A stretch of DNA of 64,000 nt from JAWKWH01 sp040830725 (GTDB taxonomy: Bacteria > Pseudomonadota > Alphaproteobacteria > Rhizobiales > Rhizobiaceae): NCBI GenBank assembly GCA_040830725.1, contig JBFOMG010000018.1, forward strand, positions 62,001-126,000. Direction: 5' to 3'. Each line of letters begins with the position of its first letter. The first letter of the stretch is position 1. Both the position numbers and the translations under genes were made by a program. The notes under the pieces are model-generated. The model saw nothing but the letters and a program-made list of their open reading frames with translations, did no database searches and had not been told where the DNA came from. Below, one piece after another: positions 44,375 to 53,374 of this stretch.

Positions 44375-45763
44375 TTATTCGGATTTATGGCGCTCAATGT
44401 AATCTTCCACCATTTTCAGGTCGGATGGAAGGGTCGTAAAGTTCTCCTCGGCTTCCATCATTCCCGACATGTGACCTGGAAGACCAGGGACAATACCGCT
44501 GGCCTTCTCAACTGCATCAGGAAACTTGGCGGGGTGGGCGGTTGCGAGGATGACCATTGGCGTATCGCTGCTCTGTTCCCGCGCGACCTTGACGCCAGTG
44601 GCGGTGTGAGGGTCTGCCAGATAGCCGCTGGATGAATGAAGCGAACTTATCATGGCGGCTGTTTCGCCCATCTGCGATCGGCCGGCTGAAAATTCCGACC
44701 GGATGGCTGACAAAATGGTTTCGTCAAGCGTGAACGATCCTGATTGCTTCAAACCGTCCATCAATCTGACAATCGTTGTGCTGTCGCGGCCTGACGCCTC
44801 GAACAACAGGCGCTCGAAATTCGAGGAAACCTGGATATCCATCGAAGGTGACGTGGTTTCGACAACGTCGCGAGTCTCGTAGCGGCCGGTTTCCAGCGTG
44901 CGGGCAAGAATATCGTTGTCATTGGTGGCGATCACCAACCGGTCGACCGGCAATCCCATGCGTTTTGCCGCGTAGCCCGCCAGAATGTCGCCAAAGTTTC
45001 CGGTCGGAACCGTGAATGAAACCGGCCGGTCAGGTGCGCCGAGCGACAACGCCGACGAGAAATAGTAGACGATCTGCGCCATGATGCGTGCCCAGTTGAT
45101 CGAGTTGACCCCGGAAAGGCCAACCCGGTCGCGAAAGGACTGGTCATTGAACATGGCTTTGACCAGCGCCTGGCAGTCGTCAAAGTTACCGTCAATTGAA
45201 AGTGCGTGGACATTTGCCGCGCCGGAAGTGGTCATTTGGCGCTGCTGAACCGGTGAAACCTTGCCGTGCGGAAACAGGATAAAGATATCGGTCCGGTCGC
45301 GCCCGGCAAATGCCTCGATCGCGGCTCCGCCGGTGTCGCCCGAGGTTGCACCGGCAATGGTGGCACGCTGCCCGCGTTCGGCCAGCACATGATCCATCAG
45401 GCGCGACAACAGCTGCATGGCGACATCCTTGAACGCAAGGGTCGGGCCATGAAACAGTTCAAGTATGAATTCATTGCTGCCCGTCTGAACCAGCGGACAA
45501 ACGGCTGGGTGGTCGAATTTGGCGTAAGCACTGTCCACCATCGCGTCGAAGGCGCCTTGCTCAATTTCGCCACCGACAAACGGGGTCAGCAGCAGGCTGG
45601 CCAATTCCGAATAGTCGAGGCCCCGCATCTTCCGGATTTCCGCGGCACTGAATTGAGGCCATTCGCGGGGCAAATAGAGCCCGCCATCACGCGCCAGACC
45701 CGCCAGCATGGCGTCACAGAAACCGAGTTCGGAGGCTTGCCCCCGGGTGCTGACATACTTCAT
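44375..45763 (-). CDS. thrC: threonine synthase
   Basis: A PLP enzyme converting O-phosphohomoserine to threonine, completing the pathway with thrB. At 462 aa it begins MKYVSTRGQA, the typical N-terminus. The PLP Lys is in FHGPTLAFKDVAMQ (about 106-119), and the phosphate-binding loop in VPTGNFGDILAGY. It leads a run of four minus-strand genes and is divergent from a lipoprotein gene. Confidence 0.95.
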   Translation of the reverse strand: MKYVSTRGQASELGFCDAMLAGLARDGGLYLPREWPQFSAAEIRKMRGLDYSELASLLLTPFVGGEIEQGAFDAMVDSAYAKFDHPAVCPLVQTGSNEFILELFHGPTLAFKDVAMQLLSRLMDHVLAERGQRATIAGATSGDTGGAAIEAFAGRDRTDIFILFPHGKVSPVQQRQMTTSGAANVHALSIDGNFDDCQALVKAMFNDQSFRDRVGLSGVNSINWARIMAQIVYYFSSALSLGAPDRPVSFTVPTGNFGDILAGYAAKRMGLPVDRLVIATNDNDILARTLETGRYETRDVVETTSPSMDIQVSSNFERLLFEASGRDSTTIVRLMDGLKQSGSFTLDETILSAIRSEFSAGRSQMGETAAMISSLHSSSGYLADPHTATGVKVAREQSSDTPMVILATAHPAKFPDAVEKASGIVPGLPGHMSGMMEAEENFTTLPSDLKMVEDYIERHKSE

Positions 45764-45900
45764 ATCTGATAGCCTGTTTGAAAATTTCCGGGGCCAGCCG
45801 GCAAAAATGTTGAACAAGCGCGAATTCCATGCCGCGACCGGTCGCAATTCCGCCGCGGCGTTGGTATAGACATTTGCTCCCTTTGAGAAAAGTGCGGACG

Positions 45901-46497
45901 ATGGAGTTTAGGGTGGGAAATCTGCGGTTTTTGGCCTCTCTTTGTGTGGTTGCGGCCTTTTTGGCGATTTCGGGCTGCCAGGGTGGCGGCTTTCCGGATT
46001 TGGGTCTTGGTTCCAATGACAAGGAAGAAGCCGAGGAAAAACCCGACGAAAGGGTGAGTCAGACTGATCTGCGCGCCTACTGCCCACGGGTGAGATTGCG
46101 CGAAGGCACCGCATTCTTCAACAAATACAAGAAGGTGCGGCGCGGTGAAGAAGAACGCGTCGCCGATAATGTTATTTACCAGGCGTCAATCTCAGCTGTA
46201 ACGCGAAGCTGCAGATATGAAAATGGCCAGCTCAACATGAACATCGCGGTTGCCGGCCGGGTTGTGCCCGGACCGAAAGCGGAAGTTGGCACAATTACCA
46301 TGCCGATCCGTGTCGCGGTGGTACGCGGTGAGGAGGTGCTCTACACCGAATTGCACCAGTATCAAGTGGTTATCGACAGTCTGACTGGTGCGATCCAGTT
46401 CGTCTTCAATGATCCCAATGTTTCATTGCCGGCTCCGACTGCCGCCAATCTGTTGGTGTTTGCAGGCTATGATGAAGGCCCGCCGAAGCAGCAATAG
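45901..46497 (+). CDS. exported lipoprotein, unknown function
   Basis: A 198-aa protein starting at ATG 45901 (MEFRVGNLRFLAS). The lipobox ISGC near residue 23 marks it as a lipoprotein. An acidic linker (NDKEEAEEKPDE) precedes a beta-rich domain with two further cysteines (AYCPRVRLREGT and SRSCRY-like TRSCRYENG). It is conserved in appearance but I cannot name a characterised family. It is convergent with the HAD gene, four bases apart. Confidence 0.8.
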   Translation: MEFRVGNLRFLASLCVVAAFLAISGCQGGGFPDLGLGSNDKEEAEEKPDERVSQTDLRAYCPRVRLREGTAFFNKYKKVRRGEEERVADNVIYQASISAVTRSCRYENGQLNMNIAVAGRVVPGPKAEVGTITMPIRVAVVRGEEVLYTELHQYQVVIDSLTGAIQFVFNDPNVSLPAPTAANLLVFAGYDEGPPKQQ

Positions 46498-46501
46498 AAA
46501 T

Positions 46502-47185
46502 TCAGGCGTCCTGCCATTCGGTCAGTGCCGCAAGTACCGGCAGGAAGGAATTCCAGCGGTTTATGACGGTTTCAGCTCCCGCCTCGGTCAGCTTGTCTGA
46601 GTGACCGGGAAAGGTATGCGCGCCGCCAGTAAATCCGATCACCCTCATCCCCGCCGCCACAGCACCTGATGTACCGTGAACCGAATCCTCGATGACAAAT
46701 GTGTTTGCGGGATTGGCATTCATCGCTTCCGCGGCATGCAGAAAAACGTCCGGCGCCGGTTTGGAATTGACGCCTTCCAGGTCGGATGCTGAGAAAATGT
46801 CGCCGGCGAAAACCGAGTTGAGACCGGTCTTTTCCAGCATCGTATTAATGCGTTCGCCACGCGAATTGGAGCAGATGCACTTGTTGGGCATCAATGCCAG
46901 CGCCTTGTCAGCACCTTCTATCGGCTTGAGCTCACGCTTTAACCGGGCTTCGAGCAGTTGGCGTTGTTCCTCAAGCAGGGAAGCCTGAAAAGGAACATTG
47001 GCGTCCTTTTCAGCTGCCAGCAGGATGTCTTTAAAGGTAAGGCCCAGATATCGCTCGGCCATCTCTTCCGGCGAAATCTCGAAACCGGCCTTGGTCAGCA
47101 ATTCCGATTCAACATTGATGGCGATAATCTCTGAATCGACCAGCACTCCGTCGAAATCGAATATGACCAGATCCGGTGCCGGCAT
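46502..47185 (-). CDS. HAD family phosphatase (beta-phosphoglucomutase-like)
   Basis: A 227-aa haloacid-dehalogenase-type hydrolase. The nucleophile motif is DLVIFDFDGVLVDSE (about 5-19), a helical cap domain follows, then the phosphate-binding segment CSNSRGER (motif II), a KPAPDVFLHAAE Lys (motif III) and FVIEDSVHGTSGAVAAGM (motif IV). It dephosphorylates small sugar phosphates or similar compounds; the substrate is unknown. ATG 47185 has GGAG eight bases ahead; GTG 47188 is the other option. Confidence 0.88.
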   Translation of the reverse strand: MPAPDLVIFDFDGVLVDSEIIAINVESELLTKAGFEISPEEMAERYLGLTFKDILLAAEKDANVPFQASLLEEQRQLLEARLKRELKPIEGADKALALMPNKCICSNSRGERINTMLEKTGLNSVFAGDIFSASDLEGVNSKPAPDVFLHAAEAMNANPANTFVIEDSVHGTSGAVAAGMRVIGFTGGAHTFPGHSDKLTEAGAETVINRWNSFLPVLAALTEWQDA

Positions 47186-47205
47186 CACTTGTACTCCAAA
47201 GAAAT

Positions 47206-47230
47206 CGGGCGCCGGAAATTCCGGCGCCCG
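47206..47230 (-). terminator. intrinsic terminator of the VWA-repeat gene
   Basis: CGGGCGCCGGAA at 47206-47217 is exactly inverted at 47219-47230, giving a very stable GC stem. On the minus strand it is followed by ATTTCTTT. It lies about 40 bases after the VWA gene stop and before the HAD gene, and is one of the clearest intrinsic terminators in the window. Confidence 0.75.
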
Positions 47231-47271
47231 CGCTATAGCCGCGGATATTGGTTACACGCAACCCGGTGTGG

Positions 47272-48942
47272 CTATTGTTCAATTGTAATCTCGGTTCGCT
47301 CGCCAGCGGGTACCGAAACCTCGGCTTGTCGTTTCTCCTTGGTCTCTCGATTGAATACCTCGACAACATACTCACCCGCGGGCAGTGTTTCCTGCCACTC
47401 GGCACCACTGCCTTGACCGATGCGTTTGCGCTTTCCGTTGATGTCCTTTTTCGCAGACAGAATCTGATAGCGGTTGGTATCGGGTGCCGTCACAGCGAGA
47501 ACACCTGCGTTCAGATTGAGCGATGCTTCGGTAGCTTCGCCACCCTTGACCGAAAACGGCTCGCTTATCACCTCCACCCTTCCAAGACGGGCGTGCATCA
47601 CCACCTCTCCTGCCGGAACATCGATGGTTCCTCCCGCACCGTATTTGCCGTTTATGTTTTTGCGCTTGCCGCTCAAATCCTGTTTGGCAGTCTGTATCGT
47701 GAAGCGAATTTCGTTGGTTTCAACTGCAGGTCCACCTTCGGAATAGACCGCCGAAGGGATAACGACTCCCGCTGCAATCACCAGATCGCGGTCGATCATT
47801 TCTCCGGCAGCAACGGTTATCGTTTCCTCGACTACCGCTTTGCCGATTTTACCAGTGATCAAAACCTCTCCCGCCGCAACGTAGAGTGGAGCCTTGCCAT
47901 ATGTGCCGTCCTTCAATGAGCCAAACTTCACATCGACACGGGCATTCTTCTCCGCCTCGGTGTCTTCGGCGGTTCGTTTGGGCGTGACGGTCAGAATACC
48001 TGCGTTGAAGACGACCTCATCTTCATATGCTTCGGTATCCGACACCTCGATTTCGCGCTCCAGCACGATTTTCCCGAGTTTGGTGCGCATCTTGTAGGCG
48101 CCGGCATCCAGATTGATCTTCCGTTCCGCGCCATAAGCGCCACCCTGCGATTTCTTGGACACGCTGCCATTATCGGCAATCGGATAAAAATCCCACCTGA
48201 CACTTCCGTCCTTCTCGATCACCGGGCCACCTTCGGAAAGATGCGCGCTCACGACGACGTTGAATTCTGGTCTTGCGGGTTCGGGAGCCGGCTCTGGCTC
48301 CGGCTCGGCGGCCGCTTCAACCACGGTCGCGGTCAATGCGTCGCCCAGCGCGCCTGCGTCCTCCGCCTTCAGATATTTGCCTCCGGTCTCTTCGGCCAGG
48401 CAGGCGACCTGTTTGCCGTCTTCATCGGACAAGCCGAAGCCGACCACATGGGCAGTAAAGTCCACGCCGGAATTTTCAAGCTCTCTGCCGAGCGCGCACG
48501 GGTCGGCGTCGCAAGTCTCAAGCCCGTCGGTCACCAGAATGACGGTCGCTTTGTCTTCCGTATAGCGCAGCGCTTCGGCCGCCTGCTTCACCGAAGCAGA
48601 GAGCGGAGTCTTGCCTTTCGGTTTGATCAATCCGGCAAACTTCGAGATGGCGTCTGCCGTGCCTTTTGCCGGAGGGACGGCGAGTTCGATATCCTTGCAC
48701 GATCCCTTCTCGCGGTGGCCGTAAACCATCAGGCCCAACTCGCTTTCGGCGGGAACCGTCGAAAGCACGTCGCCAAGCGTTTCGCGGGCGATCTCGATCT
48801 TGGCCTTCTGCCCGATCTGACCCCACATCGAACCTGACGCATCAAGCACGATGATCGATCTCTCTGCTGCGGCCGCCGTAAAACTCATGGCGGCCCAGAG
48901 TGCACCCGCAGCAGCCAGGTTCAAACACTTCCTCATTTTCAT
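47272..48942 (-). CDS. exported VWA-domain protein with tandem beta-sandwich-like repeats
   Basis: A 556-aa protein. Signal peptide (LNLAAAGALWAAMSFTAAAA) is followed by a von Willebrand A domain (about 26-200) with the metal site DASGSMWGQ and a VTDGLETCDADPC loop. A Glu/Pro-rich linker (EPEPEPAPEPARPEF) leads to about 325 residues with four diverged copies of a roughly 80-residue unit; each has an AGxY/V strand, a GKIVLE/GRVEVI-like strand and an AGxLxVT ending. ATG 48942 follows GGAGG. VWA domains bind metal-dependent protein ligands; the partner is unknown. It is convergent in layout with nothing and divergent from ccrM. Confidence 0.85.
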   Translation of the reverse strand: MKMRKCLNLAAAGALWAAMSFTAAAAERSIIVLDASGSMWGQIGQKAKIEIARETLGDVLSTVPAESELGLMVYGHREKGSCKDIELAVPPAKGTADAISKFAGLIKPKGKTPLSASVKQAAEALRYTEDKATVILVTDGLETCDADPCALGRELENSGVDFTAHVVGFGLSDEDGKQVACLAEETGGKYLKAEDAGALGDALTATVVEAAAEPEPEPAPEPARPEFNVVVSAHLSEGGPVIEKDGSVRWDFYPIADNGSVSKKSQGGAYGAERKINLDAGAYKMRTKLGKIVLEREIEVSDTEAYEDEVVFNAGILTVTPKRTAEDTEAEKNARVDVKFGSLKDGTYGKAPLYVAAGEVLITGKIGKAVVEETITVAAGEMIDRDLVIAAGVVIPSAVYSEGGPAVETNEIRFTIQTAKQDLSGKRKNINGKYGAGGTIDVPAGEVVMHARLGRVEVISEPFSVKGGEATEASLNLNAGVLAVTAPDTNRYQILSAKKDINGKRKRIGQGSGAEWQETLPAGEYVVEVFNRETKEKRQAEVSVPAGERTEITIEQ

Positions 48943-49009
48943 CTCATCCTCCGGATTTTCCAACTTTCGAACTTGTCTCGATCACACAAACCGCCGCACT
49001 TCCGGTCAC

Positions 49010-49037
49010 TTAAGCCAATATTTACCATAAGCGGTAA
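49010..49037 (+). promoter_or_regulatory. possible CtrA-like site and dyad before ccrM
   Basis: TTAA at 49010-49013, then seven bases, then TTTAC resembles the CtrA box TTAA-N7-TTAAC with one mismatch, 55-70 bases before the ccrM ATG. An inverted pair TTACC (49022-49026) and GGTAA (49033-49037) overlaps it. CtrA controls ccrM in Caulobacter and relatives, so the idea is reasonable but unproven. Confidence 0.4.
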
Positions 49038-49078
49038 CCATGAGGTCCAGTGTTTTGTAACGAGTAACGGGTACCCTC

Positions 49079-50212
49079 ATGTCAGCAGTACGGCATCTTG
49101 ACGATCTTGTTTCCAATGCTTCTTCCGACAACTGGCTCGACACGATCCTGAAAGGGGATTGCGTCACGGCGCTTCAGCGTCTGCCGGAGAAATCGGTCGA
49201 TGTTATCTTTGCAGATCCGCCCTACAACTTGCAGCTGGACGGCGAATTGCATCGGCCAGACCAATCCAGGGTCGATGCGGTCGATGACCATTGGGACCAG
49301 TTTGAGAGTTTTCAGGCCTATGACGCTTTTACCCGCGCTTGGATGCTGGCAGCAAAGCGCGTCCTGAAGCCCAACGGCACAATCTGGGTAATCGGCTCGT
49401 ATCACAATATTTTCCGCGTCGGATCGGTGATGCAGGATTTGGGATACTGGATTTTGAATGACGTTATCTGGCGCAAGACCAACCCCATGCCCAATTTTCG
49501 CGGCCGCAGACTGCAAAATGCCCATGAGACCATGATCTGGGCCACGCGCGATCAAAAGGCCAAGGGCTATACCTTCAACTACGAAGCCATGAAGGCGGCG
49601 AACGATGATGTGCAGTTGCGCACAGACTGGCTTTTTCCGATATGCACGGGCGCCGAACGTCTGAAAGACGACTCTGGTGTTAAGGTCCATCCCACTCAGA
49701 AGCCGGAAGCCTTGCTGGCCCGCGTGATGCTGGCATCGACCAGACCCGGCGATGTGATACTGGATCCGTTCTTCGGTTCCGGCACTACCGGCGCAGTCGC
49801 CAAAAAGCTTGGCCGGCATTTTGTCGGGTTGGAGCGGGAACAGGCCTATATCGATGCCGCGCGGGCGCGTATCGATGCAGTCGAACCGCTCGATGGCGAG
49901 AACCTCGAAATCCTGACCGGCAAACGCGCAGAGCCGCGGATCGCCTTTGCCAGCCTGGTGGATGGTGGTTTGATCAAGCCGGGGACAAGACTGTCTGATC
50001 GTAAACGCCGCTGGAACGCCAGGGTCAGGGCCGACGGGACGCTGACATTGGGGCGCGATGCCGGTTCGATCCACCGCATGGGCGCCAAGGCGCAAGATGC
50101 CGAAGCCTGCAACGGGTGGACATTCTGGCACTATGAGGACGGGGGCGATCTCAAGCCAATCGACGAATTGCGCAAGATAGCCCGTGGAAGGATGGCTCCG
50201 GCCGGGGCCTGA
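49079..50212 (+). CDS. ccrM: CcrM-type adenine-N6 DNA methyltransferase (GANTC)
   Basis: A beta-class methyltransferase of 377 aa that methylates adenine in GANTC and links replication to transcription in alphaproteobacteria. The catalytic DPPYN is at residues 46-50, before the SAM motif DPFFGSGTTGAVAKKLGR (about 224-241), which is the beta-class order. A C-terminal domain of about 80 residues with WNARVRADGTL and NGWTFWHYEDGG is specific to CcrM. No restriction enzyme is nearby, so it is a solitary cell-cycle methyltransferase. Confidence 0.96.
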   Translation: MSAVRHLDDLVSNASSDNWLDTILKGDCVTALQRLPEKSVDVIFADPPYNLQLDGELHRPDQSRVDAVDDHWDQFESFQAYDAFTRAWMLAAKRVLKPNGTIWVIGSYHNIFRVGSVMQDLGYWILNDVIWRKTNPMPNFRGRRLQNAHETMIWATRDQKAKGYTFNYEAMKAANDDVQLRTDWLFPICTGAERLKDDSGVKVHPTQKPEALLARVMLASTRPGDVILDPFFGSGTTGAVAKKLGRHFVGLEREQAYIDAARARIDAVEPLDGENLEILTGKRAEPRIAFASLVDGGLIKPGTRLSDRKRRWNARVRADGTLTLGRDAGSIHRMGAKAQDAEACNGWTFWHYEDGGDLKPIDELRKIARGRMAPAGA

Positions 50213-50218
50213 TCACGT

Positions 50219-50836
50219 TCAGGAAACGGTTGATATTCCGCGTTCCGCCAGATCAGCAGACAGCTGATAGGGATCGGTGAACAAAACCGCTTGCCAGCCA
50301 AAATCGCTGGCTCCGTCGACATTCTTCTGGCTGTCGTCAATAAAAAGCGTCTTTGCCGGTTCCAGTCCGAACGTCTGCGTGTGATGGTCGTAGATGGCGT
50401 GATCCGGTTTCAATAACCTCACATCCGCCGAAACAGTAACGCCGCGCGGCCGGTTCAGGAAATCAAACCGTTCACTGGCTTCCAAAAACGTGTCGCTGGC
50501 GAAATTGGTCAGCATTGTCACATCGTGCCCCGTTTCGATCAGCATTGTCATGATCGCTACGCTGTCCTCGATATGATGCGGGATCATCTCGTGCCAGTGG
50601 CGCCGGAAGGCCCGGATGTTGTCTGCCTCATCAGGATGTTCGGCAATGAGCAGATCTTCCGCTTCTTTCCAGGCGCGTCCGCGGTCCTGTTCAATGTTCC
50701 ATTCCGGCGTACAGACATTATCGAGAAACCAGCGCCGTTTCTCTTCATCCGGGATTAATCGCCGGAAGGGCAGCTCGGGATCGTAATGCAATAGCACGCT
50801 CCCGATATCGAACACGATGTGGTTTATGTCGCTCAT
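50219..50836 (-). CDS. HAD family hydrolase (HAD-IA)
   Basis: A 205-aa haloacid-dehalogenase-like enzyme. The nucleophile region is HIVFDIGSVLLHYD (about 6-19): the first Asp is present, but the second Asp of the usual DxD is replaced by Gly, as in the YihX/epoxide-hydrolase-like group with DxG. Motif II is MLTNFAS, motif III a Lys in LLKPDHAIY, motif IV LFIDDSQKNVDGA. Substrate unknown. Overlaps the mutY stop by four bases. Confidence 0.88.
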   Translation of the reverse strand: MSDINHIVFDIGSVLLHYDPELPFRRLIPDEEKRRWFLDNVCTPEWNIEQDRGRAWKEAEDLLIAEHPDEADNIRAFRRHWHEMIPHHIEDSVAIMTMLIETGHDVTMLTNFASDTFLEASERFDFLNRPRGVTVSADVRLLKPDHAIYDHHTQTFGLEPAKTLFIDDSQKNVDGASDFGWQAVLFTDPYQLSADLAERGISTVS

Positions 50837-51939
50837 GCAAGCTGTCTCCGCGCTGGTTTATTGCGCTTTGTCGCACCGGACTTCGCGGTTTCGATCGCTT
50901 TTTTCATGACGGTTGGAAGCGCTTCTTCCGGAAGGTCGGATGGTGAAGACCACCAGCCATCCAATTCATCAACCGGATCATTGGTTTCTGCTCGAAAGAC
51001 CGACAACTCAAGCTCGAAATGGGTGAAAACGTGGCGTATTGATCCGATGTTTACCCAACTCGCGGAAAAAGGAGCTGCCGAAACGCCGGTTTCCCCGTCG
51101 ATCCTTGCGGTCCAGTTGGTCGTCGGCACTTCCGTCATCCCGCCAAGCAATCCTTGTTCTTTCCGCTTGCGCAAATAGATCGCCCCGTCGTTTCGGACCG
51201 CAACGAATGCCGCACCCCGGCGCAGCGGCTTGTCCCGTTTCGGTGCTTTGAATGGATAATGCTCGGGGTCTCCGGTGCGGATTACCTTGCAATGCTCGCG
51301 CAGCGGACAAACGATGCAGGCAGGATTGCGCGGCGTACATACCGTTGCGCCCAGATCCATCATTGCCTGGGCAAAATCGCCGGGACGGTCTTTCGACAGA
51401 CTTCCTGCAACGATCTGCTTTATTTCGCTCTTGGCTTTCGGCAGCGGTGTGGCGATTGCCGCCAGCCGTGAAACAACCCGCTCGACGTTGCCGTCGATGA
51501 CCGGCACGACATGGTTGAATGCAATCGCGGAAATCGCCGCGGCTGTGTAATCACCAATTCCCGGCAAATCCATCAGCTCTTTAGATGTATTCGGAAACCG
51601 TCCGCCAAGCTTGGTGGCTACAATCTCCGCACATTTCTTCAGGTTTCGCGCCCGCGAATAGTAGCCAAGCCCCGCCCAGGCTTTCATCACGTCGTCCTGA
51701 GAAGCCGCAGCCAGCGAGCTCACATCCGGCCAGAGCTTCAGAAACTTCGTGAAATAGGGTTTGACTGTCTCCACCTGTGTCTGCTGCAGCATGACTTCCG
51801 ACAGCCAAACGCGATAGGCATCCGGTTGTTTGCCTTTTGCCAAATCATCCGGACCGACCCTCCACGGAAGTTCCCTGTGGCTGCGATCGTACCAATCGAG
51901 CAGTGCTTCGGCGATAATTTGCTTTTGTGCTTTGGCCAC
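50833..51939 (-). CDS. mutY: A/G-specific adenine DNA glycosylase
   Basis: A 368-aa repair enzyme removing adenine opposite 8-oxoguanine. The helix-hairpin-helix LMDLPGIGDYTAAAI (about 113-127) is followed by catalytic Asp in VIDGNVERV. The iron-sulfur motif C-x6-C-x2-C-x5-C is in CTPRNPACIVCPLREHC. A C-terminal NUDIX-like domain recognises 8-oxoG. It is divergent from the DciA-like gene and coupled to the HAD gene. Confidence 0.96.
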   Translation of the reverse strand: MAKAQKQIIAEALLDWYDRSHRELPWRVGPDDLAKGKQPDAYRVWLSEVMLQQTQVETVKPYFTKFLKLWPDVSSLAAASQDDVMKAWAGLGYYSRARNLKKCAEIVATKLGGRFPNTSKELMDLPGIGDYTAAAISAIAFNHVVPVIDGNVERVVSRLAAIATPLPKAKSEIKQIVAGSLSKDRPGDFAQAMMDLGATVCTPRNPACIVCPLREHCKVIRTGDPEHYPFKAPKRDKPLRRGAAFVAVRNDGAIYLRKRKEQGLLGGMTEVPTTNWTARIDGETGVSAAPFSASWVNIGSIRHVFTHFELELSVFRAETNDPVDELDGWWSSPSDLPEEALPTVMKKAIETAKSGATKRNKPARRQLA

Positions 51940-51976
51940 GGCGGGTTAATGTGGTTGCAGTTCTTTGAGGGCACAC

Positions 51977-52468
51977 ATGGCAGCAAAAACGCGGCGCCAC
52001 AATCCCGTACCGGTCAGCGATCTTGTTTCAGGTGTTCTTGATCCGGTGTTGGCAAAACGGGCAGGGATCACCACAAGTCTGCTACAGGCTTGGGATGAGA
52101 TTGTTGGTGACCGTCTCGCGGATTTGTCCCGTCCTGAGCAAATCAAATGGAACCGGCGCGCCTCGGAAGACGATGCTTTTGAACCGGCGACACTCATCAT
52201 CGCCTGTGAGGCCATGGCGGCTCTTCATATCCAGCACGAGACAACGGAAATCATCGCCCGAATCAACGCATTTCTCGGCTATTCGGCAATTGGCCGCATA
52301 AAAATCGCTCAAAAACCGGTCCGGAAAGAAAAAACGGTGAAGCCGGATTTGCGGGATATTTCCGATGAGAAGAAGCACCAGATCGCCGACACGGTGTCCG
52401 GTATCAAGGACGACGAATTGCGCAAATCCCTGGAAAGACTCGGAAAACAAGTCGCGGCATCGCGCTAA
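51977..52468 (+). CDS. DUF721/DciA-like protein
   Basis: A 163-aa protein whose N-terminal half has the DUF721 fold (LVSGVLDPVLAKRAG, then LLQAWDEIVGDRLADLSRP). DciA proteins of this family load the replicative helicase DnaB in bacteria without DnaC. The C-terminal part is Lys-rich and helical. ATG 51977 follows GAGGG by five bases. It precedes dsbA and smc, as in other Hyphomicrobiales. Confidence 0.85.
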   Translation: MAAKTRRHNPVPVSDLVSGVLDPVLAKRAGITTSLLQAWDEIVGDRLADLSRPEQIKWNRRASEDDAFEPATLIIACEAMAALHIQHETTEIIARINAFLGYSAIGRIKIAQKPVRKEKTVKPDLRDISDEKKHQIADTVSGIKDDELRKSLERLGKQVAASR

Positions 52469-52611
52469 CGACCATTTCCGTTGATCACAGCCAATTTATC
52501 AAGTGCGGCGTTTGGACCATAGCCGCAACATAAATCTTGCCGTATTCGGTCGTTTTACTCGCATTTTTCCGCCAAACCGTTACAAAATCTACAGATTCGC
52601 AGGTGATTCGC

Positions 52612-53313
52612 ATGTCAGTATTGATCCGCCGCCGTACCGTAATTTCCGCCATGGCCGTTATTCCGGCCGCTGGCATTCTTGCCGCGTGCAATGGCGAAGA
52701 AAAGAAAGCCGAGACGCCTGAGGCGCCTGCGACGCCCGAAAAACCGAGCGTCGAACCGCCGGCAGATCAGGGTTCTGTGGACACGGCCAAACTGCTTGCC
52801 GATGCACCGATGGAAGAAAAGATTGTGGGCGAAGCCAACGCCCCCGTCACGATCATTGAATATGCATCAATGACCTGCCCGCATTGTGCCAGTTTCCACA
52901 ACAATACCTGGCCGGCAATCAAGGAAAAATATGTCGATACCGGAAAGGCGCGATTGATATTCCGCGAATTCGGATTCGATCCGCGTGCCGAGGCCGGATT
53001 CATGCTCGCCCGCTGCTCCGGCGATAATTATTTCGCCATGATCGATGTGCTGTTCAAGCAACAGGAAACCTGGTCGCGCGCACCTGACGGTAAGGAGGCA
53101 TTGCTTAAAATTGCAAGATTGGCCGGTTTTTCACAAGAGTCCTTCGAGGCCTGCTTGACGGACCAGAAGCTTCTGGATGATGTGCGGGCAGTCAAAAATC
53201 GCGGCGCCAATGAATTTCGGGTGGATTCCACTCCGACCTTTTTCATCAATGGCAAGAAATATACGGGAGCCCTGTCGGTTGGCGAGATGTCGGCCATTAT
53301 TGACAGCATGTAA
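52612..53313 (+). CDS. DsbA family thiol-disulfide protein (lipoprotein)
   Basis: A 233-aa periplasmic thioredoxin-fold protein. The N-terminus VISAMAVIPAAGILAACNG carries a lipobox (LAAC), then an Ala/Glu/Pro-rich linker (about 24-50). The active site is ASMTCPHCASFHNNTW (about 84-99), and a cis-Pro loop is in DSTPTFFINGK. It oxidises or isomerises disulfides. ATG 52612 has AGGTG six bases ahead. No DsbB is next to it. Confidence 0.92.
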   Translation: MSVLIRRRTVISAMAVIPAAGILAACNGEEKKAETPEAPATPEKPSVEPPADQGSVDTAKLLADAPMEEKIVGEANAPVTIIEYASMTCPHCASFHNNTWPAIKEKYVDTGKARLIFREFGFDPRAEAGFMLARCSGDNYFAMIDVLFKQQETWSRAPDGKEALLKIARLAGFSQESFEACLTDQKLLDDVRAVKNRGANEFRVDSTPTFFINGKKYTGALSVGEMSAIIDSM

Positions 53314-53374
53314 GCACCTGCCTGCATCCGGCGGCCGGTTCATGGCTGCCCGCATCACGGCGGAGCGCTGACCA

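Noticed and set aside
49082..50131. A 349-codon open frame antisense to ccrM
   Set aside because: Exact shadow of a well-conserved methyltransferase; no domain or ribosome-binding site.
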